From Legionella bozemanae (GTDB lineage: Bacteria > Pseudomonadota > Gammaproteobacteria > Legionellales > Legionellaceae): 64,000 nucleotides of DNA. Where the stretch lies: assembly GCF_001648595.1 (NCBI RefSeq), contig NZ_LBAW01000018.1, positions 1 to 64,000 of the forward strand, in the 5' to 3' direction. Shown here piece by piece: positions 1 to 10,787 of this stretch. Position 1 is the first letter of the stretch, and each line of letters opens with the position of its first letter. The translations under genes and the position numbers were made by a program. Below the pieces are notes generated by a model, which saw nothing but the letters and a program-made list of their open reading frames with translations, did not search any database and was not told where the DNA came from.

Positions 1-443
1 AAGCATCAAAAGCAGGAGAATCTGGTAAAGGTTTTGCCGCAGTGGCAACTGAAGTAAGAAATCTTGCAGAGCAATCAGAACAGTCCACGGTACAGGTGCA
101 AAAAATTCTTGAGGACATACGACGTAGCACTGAAAAAGCGGTCATCGTTACCGAGGAAGGAGCTAACACTCTTGATTCAGGAATTAAGCTCATTGAGAAA
201 GCAGGCGACGTTATTCATGCGTTAAGTAAAATGATTAATGAAGCATCGATTTCAAGCCAACACATTGAGGTGTCTATTAGGCAAGAAGCAGTTGGAATTG
301 AGCAAATCGTTGAGAGTATGAATGAAATTAATCGTGTTACCGCAGCTTTTTCTAGTGGCATAGAAGAGATGATGAAATTTATTCATCATTTAGATGATAT
401 TGTTAAACACCTAAAAGAGGATATTAGTCTTTATAAAGTTTAG
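1..443 (+). CDS. Methyl-accepting chemotaxis protein, C-terminal part (5' end outside window)
   Basis: The reading frame is open from base 3 and ends at the TAG at 441-443, so only about the last 146 residues are present. It starts in the conserved signalling hairpin of chemoreceptors (KAGESGKGFAAVATEVRNLA, then EQS), the tip that binds CheA and CheW. A long heptad-patterned coiled coil follows and ends in SLYKV. The ligand-binding and membrane parts lie upstream of the window. No CheR/CheB pentapeptide is seen at the C-terminus. Many Legionella lack a full chemotaxis array, so the receptor may feed another signalling route; that is inference. The domain call is firm. Confidence 0.9.
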   Translation, partial: ASKAGESGKGFAAVATEVRNLAEQSEQSTVQVQKILEDIRRSTEKAVIVTEEGANTLDSGIKLIEKAGDVIHALSKMINEASISSQHIEVSIRQEAVGIEQIVESMNEINRVTAAFSSGIEEMMKFIHHLDDIVKHLKEDISLYKV

Positions 444-531
444 ACGGTTTCATTTCATTAATTCTTGGCAGTTCGTTATTTTTAACTACAGATGCTTTTT
501 AGCATCGACTATATTAATAAGTGAATTTCAT

Positions 532-1590
532 ATGCTCAAGCCTCATTTATCATCCGCTACATTATCAGCTCTTGGAGCTGCTCTTTTATTTGGAGGGAGT
601 ACCCCATTTGCTAAGCAATTAGTTGGTAATATTTCACCTTTGCTCCTAGCAGGTTTTCTCTATTTGGGTAGTGGAATGGGGTTGGGATTTGTGCGCCTAA
701 TAAAAGATCGAGGTTGGAATGGTTCAGGTTTATTAAAAGGTGAATGGGCCTGGTTAATGGCAGCTATCGCCTTTGGCGGTATGATTGCTCCAACTTTATT
801 AATGGTCGGCCTTTCTCATACAAGTGCAGCCACATCTTCTCTGCTCCTTAATCTCGAAGCAGTATTAACGGCTGTTCTAGCATGGATATTCTTTAAGGAA
901 AGCACCGATCGACGTATTATTTTAGGCATGCTACTTATCGTAGCCGGCGGAGTTCTATTATCTTGGCCACAAAAAATAGCCCCGCAAAATTGGCTAGGTA
1001 CTGTAAGTATTGCCGGTGCTTGCTTATGCTGGGCAATTGATAACAATCTCACCCGCAAAATATCATCTTCGGATGCATTCTTTATTGCAGGAAGTAAGGG
1101 GTTGGTCGCTGGGGTAGTAAACATTAGTTTGGCATTCTTTATAGGATTAACATTTCCCGCGTGGACTAATATTAGCTATACCATGTTGCTAGGTTTTTTT
1201 GGCTATGGCATCAGTCTTGTCCTATTCGTTCTTGCTTTACGCGGACTTGGAACAGCAAGAACAGGAGCTTATTTTTCTACAGCACCGTTCATCGGCGCTG
1301 GTATCGCCATACTATTTTTTCATGAATCGCCATCGGGATTATTTTGGGCAGCTGCTGCTTTAATGGGTACAGGGGTTTGGATACATCTCACTGAGAGCCA
1401 TAGTCATATCCATACGCATGAATCTTTATATCATAATCATTCACATTGTCATGATGAGCATCATCAACATACTCACGACTTTCCTTGGGATGGTAAAGAG
1501 CCACACACACATCCTCATCAGCATGAAGAGTTGACTCATTCTCACCATCATTATCCTGATATTCACCATAGACATAGGCATAAAGAATAA
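532..1590 (+). CDS. EamA/DMT-family transporter with histidine-rich C-terminal tail
   Basis: A 352-residue inner-membrane protein with about ten hydrophobic segments in two EamA repeats (residues ~5-140 and ~155-287), the drug/metabolite transporter fold. The last ~65 residues leave the membrane and are extremely rich in histidine, with repeated HxH and HHH patterns (for example HSHIHTHESLYHNHSHCHDE). Such tails bind Zn, Ni or Co in metal transporters and chaperones, so the substrate or a regulator may be a transition metal; that is inference. No strong Shine-Dalgarno precedes the ATG at 532. It stands alone between the chemoreceptor and a long AT-rich gap. The family call is firm but the substrate is unknown. 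Confidence 0.85.
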   Translation: MLKPHLSSATLSALGAALLFGGSTPFAKQLVGNISPLLLAGFLYLGSGMGLGFVRLIKDRGWNGSGLLKGEWAWLMAAIAFGGMIAPTLLMVGLSHTSAATSSLLLNLEAVLTAVLAWIFFKESTDRRIILGMLLIVAGGVLLSWPQKIAPQNWLGTVSIAGACLCWAIDNNLTRKISSSDAFFIAGSKGLVAGVVNISLAFFIGLTFPAWTNISYTMLLGFFGYGISLVLFVLALRGLGTARTGAYFSTAPFIGAGIAILFFHESPSGLFWAAAALMGTGVWIHLTESHSHIHTHESLYHNHSHCHDEHHQHTHDFPWDGKEPHTHPHQHEELTHSHHHYPDIHHRHRHKE

Positions 1591-2430
1591 AATTGTTTCG
1601 CTTTTTAAAGTATGTTTAGTGTCTAAAGATAGGGTTTTATCTAGCTAAGTAATCCAATGAAATGGTATAAAATTTCATATGCACTTGAGAGTGGGATCCA
1701 CTACACTTAGAGCCAAGTTATAAGTGCTAAATCAATATAACCTTCAAAAATTCAATTAATTCTAAAAGTATACTTTAAGCAAAAAACTGGCCTCCAAATA
1801 AACAAATATTTGAAAAACAAATTTATTTAGCCTCATAAGTGGCAATGTTCGCAAAACCCCCATTTTTGTCTCTACTATGAGTAATATACCCCCTACATTA
1901 ATATGATTATTTTTTGATAATAATAATTTGGTGATTAATTGGTGAATTAATGGTGAAAAGATAGCTAAAACCCGATTAAATAGAAGAGTTATTTTAACCA
2001 GATAATTCATCATGTATTCACCGCTATTTTTTGCTTTAAAATTACAAGAACAATTAAAAATTCATTATTTATCAGATAGATATAATGCATTTTTATGTCA
2101 TGCGAAAGGTGTGTTTTGTACTGAAAATTTAACAAAATTTATTCATTCATTTTTATTACCTACGGTTCTCTTTTCTTTTAAATTTTAAAGTGCAATTCTG
2201 AAGTTGCACGTTTGTGACATCTATATATATATGGATTAAAGAAATTGAGAAAATCAATGACAGTATTTGAATTTTCGAGAAAACCAATTTAATAAGAGTA
2301 GTCTAAAATAAACATATATTAATGCAATTAATAAATTAAGTTGTGCTTACGTAAAAAAATTTTTCGCAATAATTTGCTATATATGGAAGTTAATTAAAAT
2401 TGAACATTTTTATTACTGCAGAGGTAAAAA
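1591..2430. other. Long AT-rich intergenic region
   Basis: About 840 bases of very AT-rich sequence lie between the transporter and the type III methyltransferase. I find no RNA gene and no convincing long reading frame. A 58-codon frame on the plus strand (2012-2188) is listed separately as doubtful. This may be the left margin of the accessory region that ends at the integrase and tRNA, but I could not find a convincing copy of the tRNA 3' end here. Confidence 0.6.
2012..2188 (+). CDS. Doubtful small ORF, 58 residues
   Basis: An ATG-started frame begins MYSPLFFALKLQEQLKIHYL and ends at the TAA at 2186-2188. The composition is protein-like, but no ribosome site is visible and I recognise no family. 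It could be a small gene or the remnant of a larger one at the island edge. Confidence 0.2.
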   Translation: MYSPLFFALKLQEQLKIHYLSDRYNAFLCHAKGVFCTENLTKFIHSFLLPTVLFSFKF

Positions 2431-4332
2431 ATGCGAAAATTAAAAATGCATACTCCTGACTTAGTTTCTGAAAATATTGATAAATTACTGGAGTTATTCC
2501 CTAGTTGCATGACTGAAATGCGTCGAGATGGTCAAGTTAAACAGGCAATTGATTTCGATAGATTGAGACAAGAACTGTCAACATCAATAATAGATGGTCA
2601 AGATGAGCGTTACCAACTTAATTGGCCAGGTAAACGGGAAGCATTGATCACAGCTAATAAACCTATAGCTAAGACTTTACGTCCCTATCGTGATGAAAGT
2701 GTTTATTTTGATACTACTAAAAATTTATTTGTTGAAGGGGATAATCTAGAAGCTCTTAAATTGTTGCAGGAAACATATCTTAATAAAATCAAAGTGATTT
2801 ATATTGATCCACCCTACAATACGGGAAATGATTTTATATACAAAGATAATTTTAGTCAGGATATTGAGTCTTATCTTTTAAAATCAAATCAGAAAGATGA
2901 AAACTCTAATCGTTTAGTTACTAATAGTGAATCTAATGGACGTTTCCATTCTGATTGGTTAAGCATGATGTATCCTAGGCTTAAGTTTGCACGTAACTTA
3001 CTTAAAGATGATGGAATTATTTTCATTAGCATCGATGATCATGAGTTTGATAATTTAAAAAAAATTTGTAATGAAATTTTTGGCGAAGAAAATTTTGTCG
3101 GAAATATAGTAAGAGCTACTGGTCAAACAACGGGACAAGATGGTGGAGGGTTAGGCTCATCATTCGACTATATTTTAGCATATACGAAAATCCCCGATTT
3201 AAGTTTAACAGGTTTACCCCTTACACCTCATGATTTAAAAAGATTTGAAAACGAGGATGAGCGTGGAAAATATGCGTACGATCAATTAAGAAAAACAGGA
3301 AGCAACGATCAACGTGTAGATCGGCCTAATATGTTTTATCCAATTAAAAATCCTGATGGAGAAGATTTGTATCCAACTGGACCTGGGGGCTATGAATCAT
3401 GTTGGCGTGTGGAGAGAAAAAAATATGAAGAATTAGTAAATGATAATTATATACTGTGGAAAAAAACTGAAAAAGACGGCAAAAAAATATGGTGGCCTTA
3501 TATTAAATATTATTTGGAAGGAAGAACAAAAAGACCATCACCTTTATGGGATGATTTAGATGGAAACAAAAAGGCCACTAGAGATTTACGGAATTTATTC
3601 GATGGTAAAAAAATTTTTGATCACCCAAAACCACTGGCTGTTATTAAAAGATTAATTCAAATTGCACCTAACTCGACATCAAATGATTTGATATTGGATT
3701 TTTTTGCCGGTTCAGGCACAACAGCACATGCAGTTATGGAACTTAACGCCGAAGATAACGGAACTCGCCGCTTTATAATGGTTCAAGTACCTGAAATTTG
3801 TGATGAACAAAGTGAAGCTTTTAAAGCCGGATATAAGACTATTGCTGAAATTTGTAAAGAACGTATTCGTCGAGCAGGAAATAAAATAAAAAGTGAAAAC
3901 ATAAATAAAAAAATTGATAATTTAGATATAGGTTTTCGAGTTTTAAGAATCGATAAATCTAATATGAAAGACATATATTATGAACCTGATATCCTTGAGC
4001 AAAGTAATCTTATTTCACATATTAATAATATTCGCGAAGACCGTAATTCTGAAGACTTGTTATTTCAAATACTTTTGGATTGGGGAATAGATTTATCTTT
4101 GCCAATTTATCGAAAGAATTTCTCTGGAAAAATATTATTTTTTATAGATCATAATCAATTAGTTGCTTGTTTTGATGAAAAAATAAACGAAGAGTTTGTT
4201 AAAAAACTGGCAGCTTATAAACCCTTGAGGGTTGTTTTTCGTGACTCAAGTTTTGATAGTGATAGTGTAAAAATCAATATTGAGCAAATTTTTAAACATG
4301 TTTCGCCAGGTACTGAAATAAAGACTATTTAA
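2431..4332 (+). CDS. mod: Type III restriction-modification system, adenine-N6 methyltransferase subunit Mod
   Basis: A 633-residue DNA methyltransferase that would recognise the target site and methylate adenine with SAM; Mod is also needed for restriction by Res. The catalytic motif IV DPPYNTGNDF is at residues 126-135 and the SAM-binding motif I FAGSGTT at 425-431. This order (IV before I) is that of the beta-class N6-adenine methyltransferases that include EcoP1I and EcoP15I Mod. The variable target-recognition segment lies between them (~residues 210-400). A GAGGT ribosome site sits six bases before the ATG. The res gene follows with a short gap, so the two are one operon. There is no simple-sequence repeat tract of the kind seen in phase-variable mod genes. 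Confidence 0.95.
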   Translation: MRKLKMHTPDLVSENIDKLLELFPSCMTEMRRDGQVKQAIDFDRLRQELSTSIIDGQDERYQLNWPGKREALITANKPIAKTLRPYRDESVYFDTTKNLFVEGDNLEALKLLQETYLNKIKVIYIDPPYNTGNDFIYKDNFSQDIESYLLKSNQKDENSNRLVTNSESNGRFHSDWLSMMYPRLKFARNLLKDDGIIFISIDDHEFDNLKKICNEIFGEENFVGNIVRATGQTTGQDGGGLGSSFDYILAYTKIPDLSLTGLPLTPHDLKRFENEDERGKYAYDQLRKTGSNDQRVDRPNMFYPIKNPDGEDLYPTGPGGYESCWRVERKKYEELVNDNYILWKKTEKDGKKIWWPYIKYYLEGRTKRPSPLWDDLDGNKKATRDLRNLFDGKKIFDHPKPLAVIKRLIQIAPNSTSNDLILDFFAGSGTTAHAVMELNAEDNGTRRFIMVQVPEICDEQSEAFKAGYKTIAEICKERIRRAGNKIKSENINKKIDNLDIGFRVLRIDKSNMKDIYYEPDILEQSNLISHINNIREDRNSEDLLFQILLDWGIDLSLPIYRKNFSGKILFFIDHNQLVACFDEKINEEFVKKLAAYKPLRVVFRDSSFDSDSVKINIEQIFKHVSPGTEIKTI

Positions 4333-4359
4333 TATCAGATGATAGAAGGAACTTTCTTT

Positions 4360-7300
4360 ATGAAGTTGAAATTTAAAAAGCAACCCTATCAAACTCAGGC
4401 AGTTGAAGGTGTTATAGATTGTTTTGCTGGTCAGCCTAATATTAGTTACGCATCATATCGCAGTAACCCTGGACGAGTGCAACCTACAATACAAAATGAC
4501 TCTGAGTTTAAAAATCATGATATTGTGCTTACCTCAACTCAGTTATTAAATAATATTCAAAATGTTCAATCTCAACAAAACCTACCAATCTCCAAAAATC
4601 TGAACCATGATAAAAAAACAGGATTTGTAATTAATCTAGATATAGAAATGGAAACAGGTACTGGGAAAACCTATTGCTACATTAAAACAATGTTTGAGTT
4701 AAACCGTCAATTTGGTTGGAGTAAATTTATTGTCGTTGTACCTAGTATAGCTATCCGTGAGGGAGTTTCAAAATCCCTTGAGATCACAGCAGATCACTTT
4801 TTAGAAGAGTATGGTAAACGAGCGAGATTCTTTATTTATAACTCTAAGCAGTTATACAATTTGGAAGGATTTTCATCTGATTCAGGAATTAATGTGATGG
4901 TTATCAATGTACAGGCATTCAATGCGGCTGGCAAAGATGCTCGTCGAATTGATCAAGAGTTAGACAATTTCCAATCACGACGACCAATTGATGTCATTAA
5001 AAACAATCACCCCATCTTAATTCTCGATGAACCGCAAAAAATGGAAGGTATAAAGACAATTGAATCATTTAAAAAATTTAACCCGTTATTCATTTTACGT
5101 TACTCTGCGACACATAAGACCGAATACAATAAGATTTATCGATTAGATGCATTGGACGCTTATCAGCAAAAATTGGTAAAGAAAATTGCTGTGCGTGGAA
5201 TTTCTTTGAAAAGTTTAAACGGTACTAATACTTATCTATATCTGGAATCTCTTGAAATTACTGCACATAAACCGCCAATTGCTCTTATGGAAATTGAAGT
5301 TAAGCAAAAAAATAAAACTACCCCTATAAAACGAATGATTCGTAAATTTAAGAAAAACGATAATTTGTTTCATATTTCAGGATTAGATCAATACAAAGGA
5401 TTTGTAATCGCTGATATTAAGGCAAGTACACAAACACATACAGTGAGCTTCACTAATGGTGTTGTACTACATACAGGAGAAGTAATTGGTGATGTTAATG
5501 AATCAATTTTACGTAGGATTCAAATTCGTGAAACTATTAAAGCACATTTTGAAAAAGAACAGGCCTTGTTTCATCAAGGTATCAAAGTTCTCTCATTATT
5601 TTTTATTGACTCAGTAGCTAAGTATCGTAGTTATAATTCAGATGGGCAGCTTAATGGTGAATATGCTGAGCTTTTTGAAAAAGAATATAACATCCAATTA
5701 GAAAAACTATTAATTAAAGCGGATCCTATATACAGGCAATATCTTAAACAGATTGATGCATGTAAGACTCACAATGGTTATTTCTCTATAGATAAGAAAA
5801 GCAGACATCTTATTGATCCTATTTTGAATAAAAAATCCAACGAAACAGATGACGTGGATGCGTATGATTTAATCTTAAAAGACAAAGAGCGTTTATTATC
5901 GCTGGATGAACCTATTCGTTTTATATTTTCACATTCAGCTCTTCGTGAGGGGTGGGATAACCCTAATGTGTTTGTCATTTGTACACTAAAACATAGTGAT
6001 AACACTATATATCGACGCCAGGAGGTTGGACGTGGTATGCGAATAGCGGTTAATCAGTTAGGTGATAGAATGGATGATTCAGCTACTGTTCATGAGATAA
6101 ATGTATTAACTGTGGTAGCGAACGAAAGCTACAAAGATTTTGTAACTGCGCTCCAGCAAGATATTAGTGATTCACTTTCTGCTCGACCGCGTATAGCAGA
6201 TGCATCGTATTTTCAGGATAAAATCATCAAAACTGCATGTGGCGACTTGATAATTACGAAACAGATGGCCAATCTAATTTATTCTTATTTGATAAGTAAT
6301 AAATATGTCAATGATCATGACTTCTTAACATCAGTTTATTTAAATGATAAAAATTTGCAAAACGTTGCTGAGTTTCCGGAAGAGCTAAAAGATTATACTA
6401 ATCCCATATTACAACTGATAGACAATGTATTTACTGGGCATAATTTACCCGATTTTGAGGATGACAGAAAAGTAAAATTCAATCCATTGAATGCAAATTT
6501 TGAAAAAAAAGAATTCAAAGAACTTTGGAAGCGAATTAATAAGAAAGCGATTTACATGGTTAGCTTCAACAGTAAAGAGTTAATTAAAAAGTGCGTGATA
6601 AATTTGAATAATGATTTACACATTACTCAAATGGAATATGTAATTCAACGTGGAGAACAAATTAATGAACCAACCGTTGATGATTTGCATCAGGGTAGGA
6701 GTTTTAGACTTAGTGAAACATCCATAGTGAATCATGTTAAAAGTATTCATTCCTCAGTGAAGTATGACCTAATTGGTAAATTGGCGGAAGAAACTCAATT
6801 AACTCGTACTACAATTGGAGAAATTTTACAAAGCATAAAGCCTAAAGTTTTTGAACAATATAAATCGAATCCAGAGGATTTTATTACAAAATCGGCAAGG
6901 ATTATCAATGAACAAAAGGCAACCGTAGTCGTTGAACATCTTACATACAATACACTATCTGAAACTTATGATTTTGAAATTTTCACTAGAGAAAAAACAA
7001 AACAAGATTTTAGTCGAGCTGGTGAGCCTATGAAAAATCATATTTATGATTATGTTTTTACAGATTCTAAAAATGAACGTCAGTTTGTTGAAGAGCTTGA
7101 TACAAGTGAAGAAGTAGTTGTTTATGCAAAATTACCAAAAGGTTTTTTTATTCCAACACCAGTTGGTAATTATAATCCTGATTGGGCTATTTCATTCAAA
7201 GAGGGTAGCGTAAGGCATATTTATTTCATCGCTGAAACAAAAGGCTCTATGTCCTCAATGGAGTTACGAAAAATTGAGGAGTATAAAATCGATTGTGCTC

Positions 7301-7386
7301 GAAAATATTTTAGGAAAATAACCTCAAATCAAGTTAAATATGATGTAATAGATAGTTATACAAAGTTAATGGAGTTAGTGAGGTGA
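4360..7386 (+). CDS. res: Type III restriction-modification system, helicase/endonuclease subunit Res
   Basis: A 1008-residue translocase-nuclease partner of Mod. Residues 97-104 hold the Walker A motif METGTGKT and 223-226 the DEPQ box. RYSAT and [10 protein letters not shown]...[10 protein letters not shown] form the later SF2 helicase motifs. Near the C-terminus PDW (D941) and ETK (E959, K961) form the PD-(D/E)xK nuclease site, so the enzyme appears intact. An ATG at 4339 is in frame, but AGAAGGA at 4344-4350 lies nine bases before the ATG at 4360, which I take as the start. It follows mod by 27 bases. Expected action: ATP-driven cleavage near a pair of unmethylated sites. Confidence 0.94.
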   Translation: MKLKFKKQPYQTQAVEGVIDCFAGQPNISYASYRSNPGRVQPTIQNDSEFKNHDIVLTSTQLLNNIQNVQSQQNLPISKNLNHDKKTGFVINLDIEMETGTGKTYCYIKTMFELNRQFGWSKFIVVVPSIAIREGVSKSLEITADHFLEEYGKRARFFIYNSKQLYNLEGFSSDSGINVMVINVQAFNAAGKDARRIDQELDNFQSRRPIDVIKNNHPILILDEPQKMEGIKTIESFKKFNPLFILRYSATHKTEYNKIYRLDALDAYQQKLVKKIAVRGISLKSLNGTNTYLYLESLEITAHKPPIALMEIEVKQKNKTTPIKRMIRKFKKNDNLFHISGLDQYKGFVIADIKASTQTHTVSFTNGVVLHTGEVIGDVNESILRRIQIRETIKAHFEKEQALFHQGIKVLSLFFIDSVAKYRSYNSDGQLNGEYAELFEKEYNIQLEKLLIKADPIYRQYLKQIDACKTHNGYFSIDKKSRHLIDPILNKKSNETDDVDAYDLILKDKERLLSLDEPIRFIFSHSALREGWDNPNVFVICTLKHSDNTIYRRQEVGRGMRIAVNQLGDRMDDSATVHEINVLTVVANESYKDFVTALQQDISDSLSARPRIADASYFQDKIIKTACGDLIITKQMANLIYSYLISNKYVNDHDFLTSVYLNDKNLQNVAEFPEELKDYTNPILQLIDNVFTGHNLPDFEDDRKVKFNPLNANFEKKEFKELWKRINKKAIYMVSFNSKELIKKCVINLNNDLHITQMEYVIQRGEQINEPTVDDLHQGRSFRLSETSIVNHVKSIHSSVKYDLIGKLAEETQLTRTTIGEILQSIKPKVFEQYKSNPEDFITKSARIINEQKATVVVEHLTYNTLSETYDFEIFTREKTKQDFSRAGEPMKNHIYDYVFTDSKNERQFVEELDTSEEVVVYAKLPKGFFIPTPVGNYNPDWAISFKEGSVRHIYFIAETKGSMSSMELRKIEEYKIDCARKYFRKITSNQVKYDVIDSYTKLMELVR

Positions 7387-7471
7387 CTCCATATTTTAGA
7401 TATCCTTCTTCATTTAAAGAAGCAAGACCCTGCGTCGCATTAATATTGAGCAATGGGAGGGATAATTAGAG

Positions 7472-7711
7472 TTAACCATTTATAAAAATAAAAAACCAAT
7501 CGACTAATTTTTGGAAGGTGTTTATATCAAGATGCTCTTTTCCATTTGCAACATGATTAAGAATTAGTGGGTTAACTTCCAGAATTTCTGCAAATGATAT
7601 TAAATCTAAGGAAGTATGATGTAAGATAGTTTTAATTAAGTTCTTTTGCGATTCATTTTTAAATATATATCTTTTCTCTTTTTGTGCTAAAACAACAGAT
7701 AAACACTCCAT
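7472..7711 (-). CDS. Small protein with a possible helix-turn-helix
   Basis: A 79-residue protein if started at the ATG at 7711, which has GGAGAGG just upstream; an in-frame ATG at 7750 would add 13 residues but lacks such a site. The C-terminal ~50 residues (LIKTILHHTSLDLISFAEIL, then EVNPLILNHVANGKEHL) look like the five-helix pattern of an XRE-type DNA-binding domain: a short helix, a turn and a recognition helix ending in N/G. It lies convergent with and just downstream of res. It could be a small regulator, but I do not recognise a named family. Confidence 0.5.
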   Translation of the reverse strand: MECLSVVLAQKEKRYIFKNESQKNLIKTILHHTSLDLISFAEILEVNPLILNHVANGKEHLDINTFQKLVDWFFIFING

Positions 7712-7872
7712 GTCCTCTCCATCTATAACAAAATTGATTATTCCGTACATGAATAAGAGTAAGCGGTTATGCGTATTAAAAAAATTAGAATGTTTACCCC
7801 GAAAATGTTATAGGAAAAATGCATAATTAATTAACTAATGATCAACATGTAAAATTACCAATTAAATAAGGC

Positions 7873-9354
7873 TTAAACTTGGACAGTTGATTCATTTACA
7901 ACTTCTGTTGATAGTTCGTCAATAAGATTTTTTATCTTTCCTGATATAAGGTACAAGAAAATCCCACCTGCTAATGCCCATAGTCCCAATTGGTAAAATA
8001 CATGAAGGTAATCTGGGTTTGTGGTTAGAGGATCAGTTGCTTGTGTTTGTACCATTGCATTAGAAAAGTATTGCGATAATGATGCAGAAACTCCTGAAAC
8101 CATCATCCAGGTCCCCATTAAAATACCTTGCAACTTAAGAGGTGCTATGCGCCCAATCATTGCATATCCTACGGGTCCTATTAGTAACTCTGCGATGGCT
8201 TGAGCCACAAAATGAAGTACGATCCAGAATATGCTACTAAAACCTTGATTGTCAGGGAATATTACCGCACAAGCTAAGAAAAAGAATGAAAAACTTAAAA
8301 TAATAAATGCACTTGCAAACTGCAATGTGGTAGAAAAGTTGTATCCTTTGTTCTTTAATTTGTTAATCACAATGGCTACAACTGGTGCACCTAAAATAAT
8401 TACAATTGCATTAAGATTTAAAATCCATTGGGTAGCAACTTCGAAATTGAGAATATGTCTGTCAACATTATTCTTAATAAAAAGAGTAATGCCCATCGGC
8501 CCAGTATAATAGATCATCCAAAATATAATTGATGTTACAGTTAAAATTATGTAGACCAGAATTTTTTGTTTATCTGTTTGATTTTTTTGTTGATAGCCTA
8601 AAGTAAGAATTACAAAGAGCATGGCAATACTTGTAATAATAACAAGACTATTGCTTAGGTAAGAAGAATGAAAACATAGAATTAACGCGGGAATTAATAT
8701 GACAATTCCTAGTATGCTAATCATGTTGTTAGCGAACCTATTTCTATTGTTTTTAGGGAGCAGGGATAAATCATTGTCACCCAGATTGCGCCAACTAAAA
8801 ATCATAAATAGTAATGTTAAAACATTAGCTAATACACCAATATAAAAAAGCTGTTGATAATCATTTGAATAGTCATAAAATCCACTACTGATATAGCCAG
8901 CAAAAAATCCTACATTCATTGCAGCATAACTTAAAAAAAACGCTTTATCCCTCCGATCATCATCTGGTTGAAAGCGTTGAGATAGAATGGTGTTATAACA
9001 TGTAGTATTCAAACCGCAACCAATTAAAAATAAGCTTAATCCTATATATAGTAATGAGACTTTAGATATTGCCAGCACTATAAGTCCGAATGTTTGAATT
9101 AGAGTTGTAATAAAAAATAAAGTGCGATTGCTGATATATCGACCTCCCATCAATCCACCAAACAAATGTAAAACATAGTTAAAGGCCAAAAATAAGCCCA
9201 CAACACTGTTGGAGACAGTTGGAGATAACCCAAGCTGTTTGCTTATGTAAAGTGAGAGGGAAGAGTAAAGTATTGCAAAAGAAAATGTTGAACAGGCTTG
9301 AATAAAGTAAAGTGATGTAACTCCATTTGGCATTCGTTGTATTGAATTAGACAT
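7873..9354 (-). CDS. POT/PTR2-family (major facilitator) transporter
   Basis: A 493-residue integral membrane protein with about 14 hydrophobic segments, typical of proton-coupled oligopeptide transporters. The region FFLSYAAMNVGFFAGYISSG (~residues 142-161) matches the family signature around the fifth helix, and IAELLIGPVGYAMIGRIAP matches the late helix where POT proteins carry a conserved E-x-x-x-P-V-G. The N-terminal ExxER-type proton motif is not clearly present, so transport coupling may differ. AAAGGA precedes the ATG. It is divergent from the unknown 433-residue gene and close to the borosin-type unit. A role in moving a modified peptide is a guess from position only. Confidence 0.85.
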   Translation of the reverse strand: MSNSIQRMPNGVTSLYFIQACSTFSFAILYSSLSLYISKQLGLSPTVSNSVVGLFLAFNYVLHLFGGLMGGRYISNRTLFFITTLIQTFGLIVLAISKVSLLYIGLSLFLIGCGLNTTCYNTILSQRFQPDDDRRDKAFFLSYAAMNVGFFAGYISSGFYDYSNDYQQLFYIGVLANVLTLLFMIFSWRNLGDNDLSLLPKNNRNRFANNMISILGIVILIPALILCFHSSYLSNSLVIITSIAMLFVILTLGYQQKNQTDKQKILVYIILTVTSIIFWMIYYTGPMGITLFIKNNVDRHILNFEVATQWILNLNAIVIILGAPVVAIVINKLKNKGYNFSTTLQFASAFIILSFSFFFLACAVIFPDNQGFSSIFWIVLHFVAQAIAELLIGPVGYAMIGRIAPLKLQGILMGTWMMVSGVSASLSQYFSNAMVQTQATDPLTTNPDYLHVFYQLGLWALAGGIFLYLISGKIKNLIDELSTEVVNESTVQV

Positions 9355-9485
9355 TTTTTCCTTTCACATCCATTGAAATGGGTGACTCTACCATTAAAAT
9401 TGGCTAGTATTAAGTCCTTTTTGCAATTATCTAAGTTTTAAGATAAGGATATTTTGTAATACTGTATATTTACAGGCGTTTAGGT

Positions 9486-10787
9486 ATGAACCGAATCGAA
9501 AAAGTTTCATGGAATGAAATTAAAAATAAAATTAATGCAGTAAATCCTTCCATTTACCAAGTTTTAGACGAGCTTTTATCAGATACTCAAATCCCTTTTT
9601 TTCTAGCTCATTATCGCTTTGGTGAGCATTTTGGTATTAAAAATCACGCATACTTGCCTGGGAAGTCAGGAAAACTAGAAAGAATAGATAGTTTCAACAC
9701 GGATAATGAGTTATTTCAACATTTAGGTTATGGAAAGAACAGCTTACCTTTAGGTATTATTTTGGACAAATATTGTGAATGGCACTATTTTGGGGAAGAA
9801 GAAAGGATCTTTCCTGATTGCGTCCAAGGACCAGGTGCTATTTTTAATATGCAAATTGTATTTGATGAAGATCAGACAGTTGATAACAATGTTTTATCAG
9901 TTTCATCTGGCGCTCTGTCTTCTTTTTTGTTACCTAATATAGGATGCCAAAGAAAACATACACGAGTACAAAAATATTTTAATGTCTCTCATCCTCCACC
10001 AAAATCACCTTATGAACACTATCGTATATTTAAAGAAGTCCTACAGGACGGCTTCACATCTACAAATTGGCATAGCCAGATTCTTTATTTTTCTGAACAA
10101 TTTATTGATGAAGTGAAGAGGAATGATAAGTGGTTAAAGTTAAAACTATATTTTTCTGAGGCATTACGGAAAAAGCTAACTAAAAACACTTATGATTCTT
10201 CATGTAACGATCTATTTTTAAGTGCAAGGAAAGTAAATCGTTTTAGGCCTACTCCATTTATCATGGATACGGCAAAATACATTTTCAATATTTGTATGGG
10301 ATCGGGTATTGGGGTAAAGCCTGCTATTGATGAGCAGTATTTGCCTGTTAGTGATGTTCAAAGAATTTACAACACGTGTTATGGTCTTGAATATACACCT
10401 ACAGTAATGGTTCCTTCTTCTTTAGAAGAGAAAAATGACAGTGTTTATTATCCATTGCAATGCCCGTTTGCAAAAATTAATACCTTTAAGACTAATCAAA
10501 GTAATAGCACGTTAACGGAGCTTGAAACCTTAAAAAATGTATTACTAGCATATCAAGAAGAGTTTACAGAAGAGAAAGGTGATGCATTTGGTAGTTCTTT
10601 GTATAAGGTAAGTAAAGAAACTCAATTTACTTTTTATCATTATAAATCGGATGGTCAAAATTTGATTAAAAATCCTAATGTGTTATTAGAAGAGGATTCT
10701 CGTTTTTTATTTTCTTATTGTAATAATGCGACGACTTTTTCTAGTGATGCGAAGCTATTTCGTGGGTGTGTCCGACTTTCAAGATAA
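9486..10787 (+). CDS. Unknown 433-residue protein next to borosin-type methyltransferase
   Basis: I do not recognise this protein. It has no signal peptide, membrane helix or repeat, and looks like a soluble globular protein rich in aromatic residues. Features that may help searches are AHYRFGEHFGIKNHAYLPG near residue 40, a Cys-Trp-His cluster (KYCEWHYFGEEERIFPDC) near 98-115, and an IGVKPAIDEQYLPVSDVQ stretch near 280. Its last nine bases overlap the 3' end of the convergent methyltransferase gene, and it is divergent from the POT transporter. The tight packing suggests these genes travel together, but function cannot be inferred from sequence alone. Confidence 0.6.
   Translation: MNRIEKVSWNEIKNKINAVNPSIYQVLDELLSDTQIPFFLAHYRFGEHFGIKNHAYLPGKSGKLERIDSFNTDNELFQHLGYGKNSLPLGIILDKYCEWHYFGEEERIFPDCVQGPGAIFNMQIVFDEDQTVDNNVLSVSSGALSSFLLPNIGCQRKHTRVQKYFNVSHPPPKSPYEHYRIFKEVLQDGFTSTNWHSQILYFSEQFIDEVKRNDKWLKLKLYFSEALRKKLTKNTYDSSCNDLFLSARKVNRFRPTPFIMDTAKYIFNICMGSGIGVKPAIDEQYLPVSDVQRIYNTCYGLEYTPTVMVPSSLEEKNDSVYYPLQCPFAKINTFKTNQSNSTLTELETLKNVLLAYQEEFTEEKGDAFGSSLYKVSKETQFTFYHYKSDGQNLIKNPNVLLEEDSRFLFSYCNNATTFSSDAKLFRGCVRLSR

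Noticed and set aside
1689..1714. GTGGGATCCACTACACTTAG as a possible copy of the tRNA 3' end marking the island's left edge
   Set aside because: It aligns to the tRNA end only with two gaps and several mismatches, and its palindromic GTGGG...CCAC makes chance similarity likely.
1762..2013. Minus-strand 83-residue frame in the AT-rich gap
   Set aside because: No ribosome site, low-complexity composition and no family; AT-rich DNA gives such frames by chance on either strand.
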